Shown here piece after piece: positions 14,837-23,480 of a stretch of 64,000 nt of DNA. The translations under genes were made by a program, and so were the position numbers. Origin of the DNA: JBHJGP01 sp050331695 (GTDB taxonomy: Bacteria; Pseudomonadota; Alphaproteobacteria; Geminicoccales; Geminicoccaceae). A model generated the notes under the pieces. It was not told where the DNA came from. It saw nothing but the letters and a program-made list of their open reading frames with translations, and searched no databases. The first letter of the stretch is position 1, and the number at the start of each line of letters is the position of its first letter. Where the stretch lies: contig JBHJGP010000013.1 in NCBI GenBank assembly GCA_050331695.1, positions 62,001 to 126,000 of the forward strand, read 5' to 3'.

Positions 14837-15910
14837 TCAGACGTCGACGATCTCGGCCGGCTCCAACAGCTCCGGTACACCACCGATCCCGGCTTTCTCG
14901 CGCAGGCTCGCCTCGATCGCCGCCGCCATTTCGGGATTGTCCCTTAAGAACTGCTTGGCGTTCTCCCGGCCTTGGCCAATCCGTTGGCTGTCATAAGAGA
15001 ACCATGAACCGGATTTTTCGACGATGCCCGCCTTGACGCCCATGTCGATGAGCTCGCCGGTCTTCGACACGCCCTCGCCGTACATGATGTCGAACTCGAC
15101 CACCTTGAAGGGCGGGGCCATCTTGTTTTTCACCACCTTGATGCGGGTCTGGTTGCCGATCGTCTCGTCGCGGTCCTTGACCTGGACTATGCGGCGAATG
15201 TCGAGCCGGACAGAGGCGTAGAATTTGAGCGCGTTGCCGCCGGTCGTGGTCTCGGGGCTGCCGAACATGACACCGATCTTCGAGCGGATCTGATTGGTGA
15301 AGATCACCAGCGTATTGGAGCGGTTGATGCTGGCCGTGAGTTTGCGCAGCGCCTGGCTCATGAGGCGCGCCTGCAAGCCGCCATGGCTGTCGCCCATCTC
15401 GCCCTCGAGCTCGGCCTTGGGCACCAGTGCCGCGACACTGTCGATCACCACCACGTCGATCACGCCGGAGCGGACCAGCGTGTCCGCGATCTCGAGCGCC
15501 TGCTCGCCGGTGTCGGGCTGGGAAATCAGGAGATTGTCAGTATCCACGCCCAGTTTCCGCGCGTAGCCCGGATCGAGCGCATGTTCGGCGTCGACGAACG
15601 CGCAAGTGCCGCCCAGCTTTTGGGCTTCGGCCACCACGTGCAGCGTGATCGTGGTCTTACCCGAGCTTTCCGGTCCGTAGATCTCGACCACACGGCCCCG
15701 GGGTAAGCCACCGATGCCGAGCGCGATGTCGAGACTGAGCGAGCCGGTTGAGATCGCTTCGATCTCGATCGCGCTGTCCTGCTGGCCCAGCCGCATGACC
15801 GAACCCTTGCCAAAAGCGCGCTCGATTTGGGATATCGCCGCGTCAAGCGCACGCTGGCGGTCGCCATCGTGTTTCGGGTCGGAAAGGGTCTTTTGCGAAG
15901 CAATGGCCAT
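14837..15910 (-). CDS. recA: RecA recombinase
   Basis: This 357-residue DNA strand-exchange ATPase and SOS co-protease has Walker A GPESSGKTT (79-87), VDAEHALDP, the Walker B strand VVVIDSVAALVPKAELEGEMGD, loop L2 FTNQIRSKIGVMFGSPETTTGGNALKFYASVRLDIRR, and an acidic C-terminal tail. ATG 15910 was chosen because RecA N-termini begin about 30 residues before AFGKGSVMRLG; the frame upstream is unrelated. The ribosome site is weak. No clear alphaproteobacterial SOS box (GTTC-N7-GTTC) is visible in the 148-base divergent region. Confidence 0.98.
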   Translation of the reverse strand: MAIASQKTLSDPKHDGDRQRALDAAISQIERAFGKGSVMRLGQQDSAIEIEAISTGSLSLDIALGIGGLPRGRVVEIYGPESSGKTTITLHVVAEAQKLGGTCAFVDAEHALDPGYARKLGVDTDNLLISQPDTGEQALEIADTLVRSGVIDVVVIDSVAALVPKAELEGEMGDSHGGLQARLMSQALRKLTASINRSNTLVIFTNQIRSKIGVMFGSPETTTGGNALKFYASVRLDIRRIVQVKDRDETIGNQTRIKVVKNKMAPPFKVVEFDIMYGEGVSKTGELIDMGVKAGIVEKSGSWFSYDSQRIGQGRENAKQFLRDNPEMAAAIEASLREKAGIGGVPELLEPAEIVDV

Positions 15911-16013
15911 GAACGGGTCCGTATCAGCAGCTATGGAGCATTTCTTATAGAACCAAGGATCAAGCGGGGGAATGGCTGTCGCCGTGTAGCAATGGTTGAG
16001 AAGGCTGAATACC

Positions 16014-16026
16014 CAACCTATGGTTG
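16014..16026. repeat. Short palindrome in recA / SDR divergent region
   Basis: CAACC-TAT-GGTTG has perfect 5-base arms. It is flanked on both sides by further AATGGTT copies (from 15991 and 16032). It could be an operator for either divergent gene. It does not match the SOS box I would expect for recA. Confidence 0.3.
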
Positions 16027-16058
16027 CTTCACAATGGTTCTTTGGCGGAGATAGGCCT

Positions 16059-16913
16059 GTGGCGACGAGCACCAGCACGATCCTGATCACCGGAGCCAAC
16101 GCCGGCATCGGCTTGGCGGCAGCCAAAGCTCTGGCGGCGAAGGGCTTTCACGTGGTGATGCACGCCCGAAGCGAGGCCCGGGGCAAGGCCGCCCTGGACG
16201 AGGTCCGGCGCGGCCAGGCGGACGCGAAGCTCGATCTCGTGCTTGCTGATTTCGCCGAGCTGGACCAGGTCCGCAAGCTCGCCGAGGTGATCCGCGACCG
16301 ATTTCCCAAGCTCGACATCCTGGCCAACAATGCAGGCCTGATGCTGGACCAGCCTGCCACGAGCAGGGACGGCAACGACATGGTGTTTCAGATCAATCAT
16401 CTGGCGCCCTTTCTCCTGACCCATCTGCTGCTGGATCATTTGGAAAAGAGCGCGCCGGTGCGGATCATCGGCACGGCGTCCCGCGCGCATCGCATGGCTG
16501 GGCCTTTGGAGCTCGACCAATTGAACGCGCCAAAGCCTTACGCGCCGTTCAAGGTCTATGCGCGCTCCAAGCTCTGTAACATTCTCTTCAACCAGGAGTT
16601 GGCCCGGCGGCTTGAGGGCAAGCCCATGACCGCGAACTGCTTTCATCCCGGGGTGGTGCGCACCGGGTTCGCCCAGGATGGCGACACCCATGGCCTATGG
16701 GCCTTGGGCATGACTTTCGCGCGGTTTTTGATGATCCCGCCCGAGAGGGGCGCGTCGACGCTGATCTATCTGGCTACGTCGCCGGATGTAGAAGGAACCA
16801 GCGGCAAGTATTTCGACCGATGCGCCGAAATCGAACCGAAACCCTTCGCCCGTGACCACGAAGCGGCGCGCCGGCTTTGGGACTACAGCGCGGAACTCAC
16901 CGGCGTTTCGTGA
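16059..16913 (+). CDS. SDR family oxidoreductase (retinol dehydrogenase-like)
   Basis: A 284-residue classical short-chain dehydrogenase. The cofactor motif TGANAGIG is at residues 11-18, NNAG at 90-93, and the catalytic pair Tyr167-x3-Lys171 lies in VYARSKLCN. The later part NCFHPGVVRTGF and a C-terminal extension resemble the retinol dehydrogenase/WW-domain oxidoreductase-like group often found in bacteria with unknown substrates. An Arg at the end of the second strand (MHARSEARG) suggests NADP(H). The GTG at 16059 follows GGAG at 16047-16050. An ATG at 16020 in frame is possible but has no ribosome site. It is transcribed divergently from recA. Confidence 0.85.
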   Translation: MATSTSTILITGANAGIGLAAAKALAAKGFHVVMHARSEARGKAALDEVRRGQADAKLDLVLADFAELDQVRKLAEVIRDRFPKLDILANNAGLMLDQPATSRDGNDMVFQINHLAPFLLTHLLLDHLEKSAPVRIIGTASRAHRMAGPLELDQLNAPKPYAPFKVYARSKLCNILFNQELARRLEGKPMTANCFHPGVVRTGFAQDGDTHGLWALGMTFARFLMIPPERGASTLIYLATSPDVEGTSGKYFDRCAEIEPKPFARDHEAARRLWDYSAELTGVS

Positions 16914-16958
16914 TCCGCGGACGTCAAGAGGCGTCAGCCGATACGAATTCGGAGACTT

Positions 16959-17201
16959 TTACGGCGTACGCTTTCGCAGCAAAGCAGCCATCATCTCCTC
17001 GCCGTCAACGGTTTCACCGGCGCGCATCTGCTCGATGCCGATGTCGATCTTGCGCCGGAGCCCTTCAAGATCGGCCGCGGCCGTCTTATCGGCGTTGAGC
17101 ATCTCGTCCAGCCGCTCCGACAGGGCCAGCGCCGCCCTTCCCTGCTCCGGGCCGGGCAAGGTCGGCAGTCGTTCAACCAATGATTTTGGAGCCTGATTCA
17201 T
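16959..17201 (-). CDS. Small ParD-like antitoxin-type protein, orphan
   Basis: An 80-residue helical protein. The C-terminal part LRRKIDIGIEQMRAGETVDGEEMMAALLRKR resembles the toxin-wrapping tail of ParD/CopG-type antitoxins (R-x-I-x-x-G-x...GE-x-VDG-x-x). The N-terminal half is predicted helical but does not show a clear ribbon-helix-helix. No ParE/RelE-like toxin lies on either side: the SDR ends 45 bases downstream and a sugar oxidoreductase lies upstream. The ATG at 17201 lacks a good ribosome site. It may be a remnant, a solitary antitoxin or an unrelated small protein. Confidence 0.5.
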   Translation of the reverse strand: MNQAPKSLVERLPTLPGPEQGRAALALSERLDEMLNADKTAAADLEGLRRKIDIGIEQMRAGETVDGEEMMAALLRKRTP

Positions 17202-17254
17202 GCCATGAGACTACCATTCACCGTCGATACCAACAATCAGAGCGCTCCCAAGCG

Positions 17255-18418
17255 TCAGGTCCAAACCCCGCCGGCCTGGGCGCTGGCCAGTACGTCGGTG
17301 ATGAATTTGACCCCGTCCACGCCGTCTCGAACCGATGGCAGCGTGGTCGCCTCGGGATCGGGCTCGCGGTTTTCGAGCCGGGCCGTGATCAGTTCGGCCG
17401 CGTCCGCGTAGATGGTGGCGAATCCCTCCAGATAGCCTTCGGGATGGCCCGGCGGAATTCGGGTCGCGCGTTTGGCCGCATCCACCAGCCCATCCATGCC
17501 CCGGGTCAGCCTTTGGCGGGGCTCACCGAGCTTGCTCACCAATAGATAGTTCGGGTCCTCCTGGTGCCATTCGAGCGCACCGGTCTCGCCGTAGACCCGG
17601 AGCTTCAGGGCGTTTTCATTGCCGGGCGCCACCTGGCTGGCCCAGATCATGCCCCTCGCACCGCCCTGCCACCGGGTCAGCACATGGACATTGTCGTCGA
17701 GCTTTCGGCCTTCCACGAAGGTTGAAACATCGGCCATCACAGCGTCGAGGCGAAGGCCGGTGACGAAACAGGCCAGGTTGAAGGCGTGGGTGCCGATATC
17801 GCCGAGGGCGCCAGCGGGCCCACTCTTTGCTGGGTCGGTGCGCCAGGCCGCCTGCTTCAGCCCGGTGTCCTCGAGCTTGCGGCTCAACCAGTCCTGGGGG
17901 TACTCGGCCTGAACGACCCGCACCTTGCCGATCTCGCCGGCCTGGACCATCGCCCGCGCATGGCGGATCATCGGATAGCCCGTGTAGTTGTGGGTTAGCA
18001 CGAAGATCAGGCCGGTCCGGTCAACCAGTGAGGCCAGTGCCTCGGCGTCTTCCAAAGAGGTGGTCATCGGCTTGTCGCAGATGACGTGGATGCCGGCATC
18101 GAGAAACGCCTTGGCGGCGCTGAAATGAACATGGTTTGGGGTGACGATGGAAACCACGTCGATACCGTCGTCCCGAGCGGTCTCCGCCGCCGCCATCGCT
18201 TCGAAATCGTCATAGGCGCGGTCAGCAGCGACGCCCAAATCGGCGGCGGAAGCCCTAGATTTTTCCGCTGTTGACGAAAAACACCCGGCCACCAGCTCGT
18301 AGCGGTCGTCGAGACGTGCGGCCATACGGTGCACGGCGCCGATGAACGCGTCTCGGCCACCGCCGACCATGCCCAACCGCAGGCGCCGACTGCGAGCGTT
18401 GTTGTGTTTGTCCGTCAT
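17255..18418 (-). CDS. Gfo/Idh/MocA family NAD(P)-dependent oxidoreductase
   Basis: 387 residues. The N-terminal Rossmann domain begins RLRLGMVGGGRDAFIGAVHRMAARLDDRYELVAG, with the glycine-rich loop near residue 18, and the family motif ICDKPMTTSLEDAEAL near 120. The C-terminal alpha/beta domain has WRTDPAKSGPAGALGDIGTHAFNLACFVTG, with the GxxGDIGxH substrate and catalytic region. These enzymes oxidise or reduce sugars, inositols or their derivatives. It is the last gene of a three-gene run with a sugar-phosphate-isomerase-like protein, suggesting catabolism of a sugar or cyclitol. AGAGGAGG inside the end of the preceding gene gives a strong ribosome site, and the gap is 3 bases. Confidence 0.9.
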   Translation of the reverse strand: MTDKHNNARSRRLRLGMVGGGRDAFIGAVHRMAARLDDRYELVAGCFSSTAEKSRASAADLGVAADRAYDDFEAMAAAETARDDGIDVVSIVTPNHVHFSAAKAFLDAGIHVICDKPMTTSLEDAEALASLVDRTGLIFVLTHNYTGYPMIRHARAMVQAGEIGKVRVVQAEYPQDWLSRKLEDTGLKQAAWRTDPAKSGPAGALGDIGTHAFNLACFVTGLRLDAVMADVSTFVEGRKLDDNVHVLTRWQGGARGMIWASQVAPGNENALKLRVYGETGALEWHQEDPNYLLVSKLGEPRQRLTRGMDGLVDAAKRATRIPPGHPEGYLEGFATIYADAAELITARLENREPDPEATTLPSVRDGVDGVKFITDVLASAQAGGVWT

Positions 18419-18421
18419 CGA

Positions 18422-18898
18422 TCATGCCTCCTCTGTTTGTTTGAGCCGTTTTCGAAAGTAGACCCGCCGATAGCCCTCTTCGTTCACGGTTTTCGCGTGG
18501 TGGTAGCCGAGCCGCAGGTACCAGGGCAGCGTCTCGGTCATGACTTCGTTGGTGTAAAGCTCGACCATCTCGACCCGTTCATCCACAAGCTTCTGCTCGG
18601 CCGCCACCATGAGGCGCTTGCCCCAACCGTCGCCTTGAAGACCAGGGGCGACGGCTATGGTCTCGACGAAACCGACGCCGTCCCGGACAAAGGCGACAAC
18701 TACCCCGCCGACGGCATCGGGAGTTTCCGCCACAAGCACGGCACCTTCGGCGATCAGCCGGCAATAATCCGCATCCATAGGCGCCGGCCTGCGGTCCATG
18801 CGCGCGCAATAGGGTTCAAACGCTTTTTCGACGATCTCCCGAACGGCGTCGCCGTCGTCCGGCCGCGCGGCTCTGATCAAACCGTCTGGCTCAGGCAA
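18422..18898 (-). CDS. GNAT family N-acetyltransferase
   Basis: 158 residues. IRAARPDDGDAVREIVEKAF is the first strand and helix, VETIAVAPGLQGDGWGKRLMVAAEQKL contains the acetyl-CoA loop QGDGWG, and PWYLRLGYHHAKTV is the C-terminal motif B. The acceptor is unknown. It starts at a TTG whose codon lies inside the end of the upstream isomerase gene (8-base overlap), so translation is probably coupled. Its position between two sugar enzymes suggests an amino-sugar or small-metabolite acceptor, but that is only context. Confidence 0.85.
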   Translation of the reverse strand: MPEPDGLIRAARPDDGDAVREIVEKAFEPYCARMDRRPAPMDADYCRLIAEGAVLVAETPDAVGGVVVAFVRDGVGFVETIAVAPGLQGDGWGKRLMVAAEQKLVDERVEMVELYTNEVMTETLPWYLRLGYHHAKTVNEEGYRRVYFRKRLKQTEEA

Positions 18899-19946
18899 TC
18901 CCTAAAATCCGCCGGTTCTGATCCCGGTCGACGCTGGCCGCGGCGAAATCGTCGAAGGCTCGTTCGGTCACTCGGATGATCTGATCGCGGATGAACGCAG
19001 CCCCTTCGCGGGCACCGTCTTCGGGGTGCTTCAGGCAGCATTCCCACTCCAGCACCGCCCAGTAATCGTAGTCGTAGGCGGCAAGCTTTGAGAAAATCGC
19101 CGGAAAATCGACCTGGCCATCACCGAGAGAACGGAAGCGGCCCGCCCGGTTCACCCAGGACTGAAAACCAGAATAGACCCCCTGGCGGCCGGTCGGGTTG
19201 AACTCGGCGTCTTTGACGTGAAAACTTGTGATCCGCTCGTGGTAGATGTCGATGAAGTCGATGTAATCGAGCTGCTGCAACAGGAAATGACTGGGGTCGT
19301 AGTTGATGTTGCAGCGGGGATGATTGTTCAAACGCTCCAAGAACATCTCGAAGGTGATACCGTCGTGGACATCTTCGGAAGGGTGGATCTCATAACCGAC
19401 GTCGACACCGGCATCGTCGAACTGATCGAGGATCGGCCTCCACCGGTTGGCCAGTTCGTCGAACGCCGTTTCCACCAGGCCTGGTGCCCGCTGGGGGAAG
19501 GGATAGAGGTAGGGCCAGGCCAGCGCGCCGGTGAAGCTCACATGCTTGGTCAGGCCAAGGCGCTTTGACGCCTTGGCAGCGAGGACGCATTGCTCGACCG
19601 CCCATTTTTGGCGGGCGGCGGGATTGCCATGAACCTCCGGGGCAGCGAAGCCGTCCATAAGCTCGTCATAGGCCGGATGGACCGCGACCAACTGACCCTG
19701 GAGATGGGTGGACAGCTCCGTGATGGTGACGCCAGCATCGGCGCAGATGCCCTTCACCTCGTCGCAATAGGCATCGCTTTCGGCGGCCTTCGCCAGATCG
19801 AAGAGCCGGCCATCCCAACTCGGAATCTGAATGCCTTTGTAACCCAGGCCTGCCGCCCATTTCGCGCAGCTCTCAAGGGTATTGAACGGTGGCTCGTCAC
19901 CGGCGAACTGAGCGAGAAAAAGCGCCGGACCCTGCATGGTCTTCAT
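18891..19946 (-). CDS. Sugar phosphate isomerase/epimerase family protein (TIM barrel)
   Basis: A 351-residue xylose-isomerase-like (AP endonuclease family 2) TIM barrel. Recognisable parts are LGYKGIQIPSWDGRLFDL, YEIHPSEDVHDG (a Glu and His metal site), NINYDPSHFLLQQLDYIDFI and SFHVKDAEFNPTGRQGVYSG, followed by VLEWECC with the final Glu ligand. Members isomerise or epimerise sugars, inosose or keto-glycosides. It heads the operon with a GNAT and a Gfo/Idh/MocA enzyme; a pair of this type is usual in inositol or 3-keto-sugar pathways. GGGAGGTATCAG before the ATG is a strong ribosome site. The actual substrate cannot be assigned. Confidence 0.88.
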   Translation of the reverse strand: MKTMQGPALFLAQFAGDEPPFNTLESCAKWAAGLGYKGIQIPSWDGRLFDLAKAAESDAYCDEVKGICADAGVTITELSTHLQGQLVAVHPAYDELMDGFAAPEVHGNPAARQKWAVEQCVLAAKASKRLGLTKHVSFTGALAWPYLYPFPQRAPGLVETAFDELANRWRPILDQFDDAGVDVGYEIHPSEDVHDGITFEMFLERLNNHPRCNINYDPSHFLLQQLDYIDFIDIYHERITSFHVKDAEFNPTGRQGVYSGFQSWVNRAGRFRSLGDGQVDFPAIFSKLAAYDYDYWAVLEWECCLKHPEDGAREGAAFIRDQIIRVTERAFDDFAAASVDRDQNRRILGIA

Positions 19947-20024
19947 CTGATACCTCCCGATCGATCGGTTTTGGTTACGCCGAGCTTAGCTCATACGGCC
20001 GCGCCTGGACCATCCGAAGCTTCG

Positions 20025-20519
20025 TCAGTTTCGGCGATCCCATGTGCCGCCAGGCGGCGGCATCGGTTTGTTGCTTTCCTCGTCGATTTCCTCATAGTCC
20101 ACGTCGATGATGTCGGGCTGACGCTTTGACTGTGAACCGTCCGCTGCCTGTTCCCGGACCACCTGGACCCGGGCGCTGACCCGCCGATAGGCCAGCGCGC
20201 GAAAGGGCGGCAGCAGCAAGAGCGCACCGATGACATCGGTAAAGAAGCCGGGTGTCAGGAGTAGGAGACCTGCGACCGCCAGACAGAGGCCGTCGAACGT
20301 TTCCCGGACCGGTAGCTCCTTACGGTCGAAGCGTTCTCGGGCCCGCTGGGCCAGGGCGAAGCCCTGAAGGCGGATGGTCCAGGCACCGATCGCTGCGGTC
20401 GCCAGGATCGTGGCGAGGGTTGGCCAGAGGCCGATCCAGCCGCCGATCTGAATGAACAGAGCGATCTCGACCAGGGGGACGGCGACGAATGCGGCAAAGA
20501 GGAGGAATCCGAGGGGCAT
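20025..20519 (-). CDS. fxsA: FxsA family membrane protein
   Basis: A 164-residue inner-membrane protein. Its N-terminal 110 residues hold three to four hydrophobic segments with the FxsA pattern FVAVPLVEIALFIQIGGWIGLWPTLATIL and GLLLLTPGFFTDVIGALLLLPPFR. The C-terminal tail is cytoplasmic, acidic and disordered (DIIDVDYEEIDEE). FxsA of E. coli was named for relieving phage exclusion by the F plasmid PifA protein; its normal role is unknown. The acidic tail is common in alphaproteobacterial members. It is divergent from timA, an arrangement I associate with this group. Confidence 0.88.
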   Translation of the reverse strand: MPLGFLLFAAFVAVPLVEIALFIQIGGWIGLWPTLATILATAAIGAWTIRLQGFALAQRARERFDRKELPVRETFDGLCLAVAGLLLLTPGFFTDVIGALLLLPPFRALAYRRVSARVQVVREQAADGSQSKRQPDIIDVDYEEIDEESNKPMPPPGGTWDRRN

Positions 20520-20635
20520 GGCTTCGCGTGGTTTGTGTTTCGCTATCTCGACCTATATGATCGGTATCATGCCAGGGTGAAGGATGGCTGCCCAAAGGCA
20601 TGAAGCCGAATGTCAGCTAAGAGATCGCGAAGAGC

Positions 20636-21301
20636 TTGCCCTACATCGACATTATTCTCTTCGCCTGCGTGGCGTTGTTCATCTTCGTGAGGCTGCGAAA
20701 TGTACTCGGTCGCCGCACAGGTCATGAGCGCCGGCGGGATGTTCCGCCACCGTCGCCGAGCACGAGCAACGACAATGTGGTCAGCTTGCCGAGCCGTGGC
20801 TCATCGTCCGGTCGGGAAGGTGATCCCTTCCGCGATATCGGGGATCAAACCTTGAAAGAGGGTCTTCAGGCCATTCATGCTAAGGACCGAAGTTTCGATC
20901 TCGAACAATTCGTCGAGGGCGCGAAACTCGCCTTTGAGGTGATCGTCGAGTCCTTCGCCAAGGGTGATAAAAGCACGCTTGAGCCCTTGTTGGCCGAAGA
21001 CGTCTATGGCGGGTTCGCGTCGGCCATTGATTCGCGGGATGCGGCCGGTGAGACCCTCGACACAGAGCTGGTGGCGATCCGCAAGGCCGATCCGGTGGCG
21101 GCGGAACTGGCGGGCTCAGAAGCGCGGGTAACCGTCCGTTTCGAGACGGAACAGATCAAGGTTACCCGCAATGCCGAGGGTGAGACCATCGACGGTGATC
21201 CAGAGCGGATTACGGACGTGGTGGATGTATGGACATTCGCGCGCGATACCCGAAGCGGTGACCCGAACTGGGTTCTCGTTCGGACCGAGGTTGCCGACTG
21301 A
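20636..21301 (+). CDS. timA: Tim44/TimA family membrane adaptor
   Basis: 221 residues. There is one N-terminal transmembrane helix (IDIILFACVALFIFVRLRNVLG), then a Ser/Pro-rich linker. A C-terminal Tim44-like domain starts near residue 75 (FDLEQFVEGAKLAFEVIVESFAKGDKSTLEPLLAEDVYGGF) and ends with VVDVWTFARDTRSGDPNWVLVRT. Alphaproteobacterial TimA is the bacterial relative of mitochondrial Tim44 and is thought to bind membrane or translocated proteins. The start is a TTG at 20636, directly before the hydrophobic helix. mltA begins 8 bases after its stop, suggesting co-transcription. Confidence 0.88.
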   Translation: MPYIDIILFACVALFIFVRLRNVLGRRTGHERRRDVPPPSPSTSNDNVVSLPSRGSSSGREGDPFRDIGDQTLKEGLQAIHAKDRSFDLEQFVEGAKLAFEVIVESFAKGDKSTLEPLLAEDVYGGFASAIDSRDAAGETLDTELVAIRKADPVAAELAGSEARVTVRFETEQIKVTRNAEGETIDGDPERITDVVDVWTFARDTRSGDPNWVLVRTEVAD

Positions 21302-21308
21302 AGAAACG

Positions 21309-22514
21309 GTGTCGGTTCGGTTGTTTGGCAGGGGGCACCGGGGGGTTGGTGCCCTTATCATTTTCGCCCTCGCCATTGTTTTGAGTGGCTGCGGTAAAAC
21401 CCCGCCGGCGGAGGGCTTTCGCTACGAACTCCTGCCGGTGGCGGATCTTCCGGGCTGGGACGACGACAGCCATGCAGAAGCGCTTGCCACATTCCGGCGC
21501 TCATGCCCCAACCTGTTGGCCAAGCCCGCCGATCAGCCACTCTCCGGCAAACCTTATGCCGGTTTCGGTAGCGACTGGCACTCGGTCTGTCTGGAGGCAG
21601 GCATCACCGGGCCCGACAACGCCAAGCGCTTCTTCGAAACCAGTTTTGATGCGCTCGCCTTGTTCGACGGCGAGCAAAGCGACGGCTTGTTCACCGGCTA
21701 TTTCGAGCCCCTGTTGCGAGGATCGCGGCAACCGGACCACCGCTATCCCTATCCGCTCCACGGGCCACCGAACGACATCGTTGAGGTCGATTTACGGGCG
21801 TTTGGTCTCGACCAGGGCCCCCGGCGACTGATAGGCCGCAGCGTCGGCGGCCGGATCCTCCCCTATTTCGATCGGGCTCAGATCAACGCCGGCGCTCTGG
21901 CCGACCGGGCGCCGGTGGTGGCCTGGGTCGAGGATCCAATCGATCGCTTTTTTCTTCACATTCAGGGGTCCGGCAAGGTCTTGCTGGATGATGGCGAGAC
22001 CATACGCGTCGGTTATGCGGGTCAGAACGGCCACAGCTATCGTGCGATTGGCCGCGATCTCATCGAGTGGGGCGAAGTGCCCGCCGAAGAGATGTCCATG
22101 CAGCGGATCAGGTCTTGGTTGGAGGCGGCGCCAGCGGACCGGGCCGAAGCGCTCATGACGTCCAATGGGTCTTATATCTTCTTCACCGAACTCGAGGGGC
22201 TCGATCCTGATCTCGGTTCTTTAGGAGCCTCAGGCGTGCAATTAACCCCGAAAAGATCACTTGCGGTTGACCCTGCGTACGTTCCTTTAGGCTCGCCGGT
22301 GTGGCTTCGAGCGGCCGATGTGCCGTATCCTGAACGTGATGAGGAATTCAGCGCGTTGATGGTTGCCCAGGATACCGGCGGTGCCATCAAAGGGGTCGTC
22401 CGAGGCGACGTGTTTTGGGGAGCCGGTGAGCTTGCGGCCCATGTCGCGGGACACATGAAGTCCCGGGGGCAGTTTTTTTTGTTCGTTCCCAAGATGGCCC
22501 GCCGTCTTGGTTGA
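21309..22514 (+). CDS. mltA: Membrane-bound lytic murein transglycosylase A
   Basis: A 401-residue outer-membrane lipoprotein that cleaves peptidoglycan glycan strands, forming 1,6-anhydromuramic ends. The signal peptide ends in the lipobox LSGC with acylated Cys28. Domain evidence includes LFTGYFEPLLRGS, VVAWVEDPIDRFFLHIQGSGKV, GYAGQNGHSYRAIGR and SNGSYIFFTE. The 3D domain has FSALMVAQDTGGAIKGVVRGDVFWGAG, which contains the catalytic aspartate (in QDTGGAI). GTG 21309 lies 8 bases after the timA stop and places the signal peptide correctly. The family is usual next to timA in alphaproteobacteria. Confidence 0.94.
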   Translation: MSVRLFGRGHRGVGALIIFALAIVLSGCGKTPPAEGFRYELLPVADLPGWDDDSHAEALATFRRSCPNLLAKPADQPLSGKPYAGFGSDWHSVCLEAGITGPDNAKRFFETSFDALALFDGEQSDGLFTGYFEPLLRGSRQPDHRYPYPLHGPPNDIVEVDLRAFGLDQGPRRLIGRSVGGRILPYFDRAQINAGALADRAPVVAWVEDPIDRFFLHIQGSGKVLLDDGETIRVGYAGQNGHSYRAIGRDLIEWGEVPAEEMSMQRIRSWLEAAPADRAEALMTSNGSYIFFTELEGLDPDLGSLGASGVQLTPKRSLAVDPAYVPLGSPVWLRAADVPYPERDEEFSALMVAQDTGGAIKGVVRGDVFWGAGELAAHVAGHMKSRGQFFLFVPKMARRLG

Positions 22515-22573
22515 GTAGTAGTGGAAAAAATGCAACTATGACGTTCTTCTCTCACTTCGCCGGAGTCCTCCCG

Positions 22574-23038
22574 ATGGCATCGCGCTTGCCGTTTTTCAGG
22601 CTCTTCGCCGGGGCCGCGTTCGTTTTGATGGCTGGACCTGCAAACGCCGTCGATCCAGATGCTGTGATCGGCACCTATTGGTTCGATGCGAACAAGGCGA
22701 AAATTCAGGTTTTCGAGGACGACGAATCCTACGCGGCGCGAATTCTTTGGACCTACAAACCAACGTTGGACGAGCATAATCCGGATCCAAAGCTCCGCGA
22801 CCGCAGCCTTGTCGGGGTGGTTATCGCCAAGAATTTCGTCTTCGACGGTGACGACAAATGGGTCGATGGTGAAATCTACGCGCCGGACACAGGCGACACC
22901 TACAGCGCGCGAATGTGGTTGGAAGACGGCCTTTTGAAGATGCGCGGGTTCGTCGGCCTGCCGCTGTTCGGCCGTACCGCGACGCTGACGCCGGCCGGCG
23001 ACGAGCAACGCGCCGAGCACCAGGTGATCAGGCGCTAG
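22574..23038 (+). CDS. Secreted DUF2147 family protein
   Basis: 154 residues with a typical Sec signal peptide (MASRLPFFRLFAGAAFVLMAGPANA, cut after ANA). The mature domain matches DUF2147: VIGTYWFDANKAKIQVFED, LVGVVIAKNFVFDGDDKWVDGEIYAPDTGDTYSARMWLEDG and LKMRGFVGLPLFGRTATLTP. DUF2147 forms a lipocalin-like beta barrel in the periplasm; the function is unknown. ATG 22574 was chosen for its ribosome site GGAG with an 8-base spacer and for a canonical signal peptide. ATG 22538 or TTG 22511 upstream are alternatives in the same frame. Confidence 0.85.
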   Translation: MASRLPFFRLFAGAAFVLMAGPANAVDPDAVIGTYWFDANKAKIQVFEDDESYAARILWTYKPTLDEHNPDPKLRDRSLVGVVIAKNFVFDGDDKWVDGEIYAPDTGDTYSARMWLEDGLLKMRGFVGLPLFGRTATLTPAGDEQRAEHQVIRR

Positions 23039-23120
23039 CTCACCGGCAGACACGAACCTTTCACAGCTCCTTAATCATGCCCGAGTAGGGTAGCGTCATT
23101 GCTGCCCGAAAGGATGGTCG

Positions 23121-23480
23121 TTGCCCTGGATCGTTGCGCTCGTCTTGGTGTTCGCTGGCTGCGCGGCGCCCAATCTGCGGCTTCCCGTGAGCGGCATGGA
23201 TGCCTGGCTGCACGGCGGCGGGTTCGCCGGCCTAAGCCTGGTCATTTTCTGGTCGTTGGGAGGCGACAATTGGCGCCGCCCGGTGGTTCTCTTGACCCTG
23301 TTCGCCATCGCCGCGGAGCTGGTGCAACTGTCCGTCCCGGGCCGCAGCCCATCCCTTGATGACGTGTGTGCCAACCTGACCGGCGTCGTGCTCGGCGCCG
23401 CGCTCGCCCTGTCCCTCCGGTCACTGGCCCGCGTCAGAACGCCAAGCGTGCCAGCAGCATCCTTCCGCTCGCCCTCCTAG
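23121..23480 (+). CDS. VanZ-like family membrane protein
   Basis: 119 residues with about four short hydrophobic segments. The pattern LPVSGMDAWLHGGGFAGLSLVIFW, AIAAELVQLSVPGRSPSLDDVCANLTGVVLG is the VanZ-like core: DKxxHxxxF, then E.xQ...R..S..D...N..G. These proteins are widespread; apart from teicoplanin resistance through VanZ their roles are unknown. The TTG start at 23121 follows AAGG. A 16-base hairpin begins at its stop codon. Confidence 0.78.
   Translation: MPWIVALVLVFAGCAAPNLRLPVSGMDAWLHGGGFAGLSLVIFWSLGGDNWRRPVVLLTLFAIAAELVQLSVPGRSPSLDDVCANLTGVVLGAALALSLRSLARVRTPSVPAASFRSPS

Noticed and set aside
15911..16058. SOS box upstream of recA
   Set aside because: No GTTC-N7-GTTC or GAAC-N7-GAAC match could be found; the only palindrome does not resemble it.
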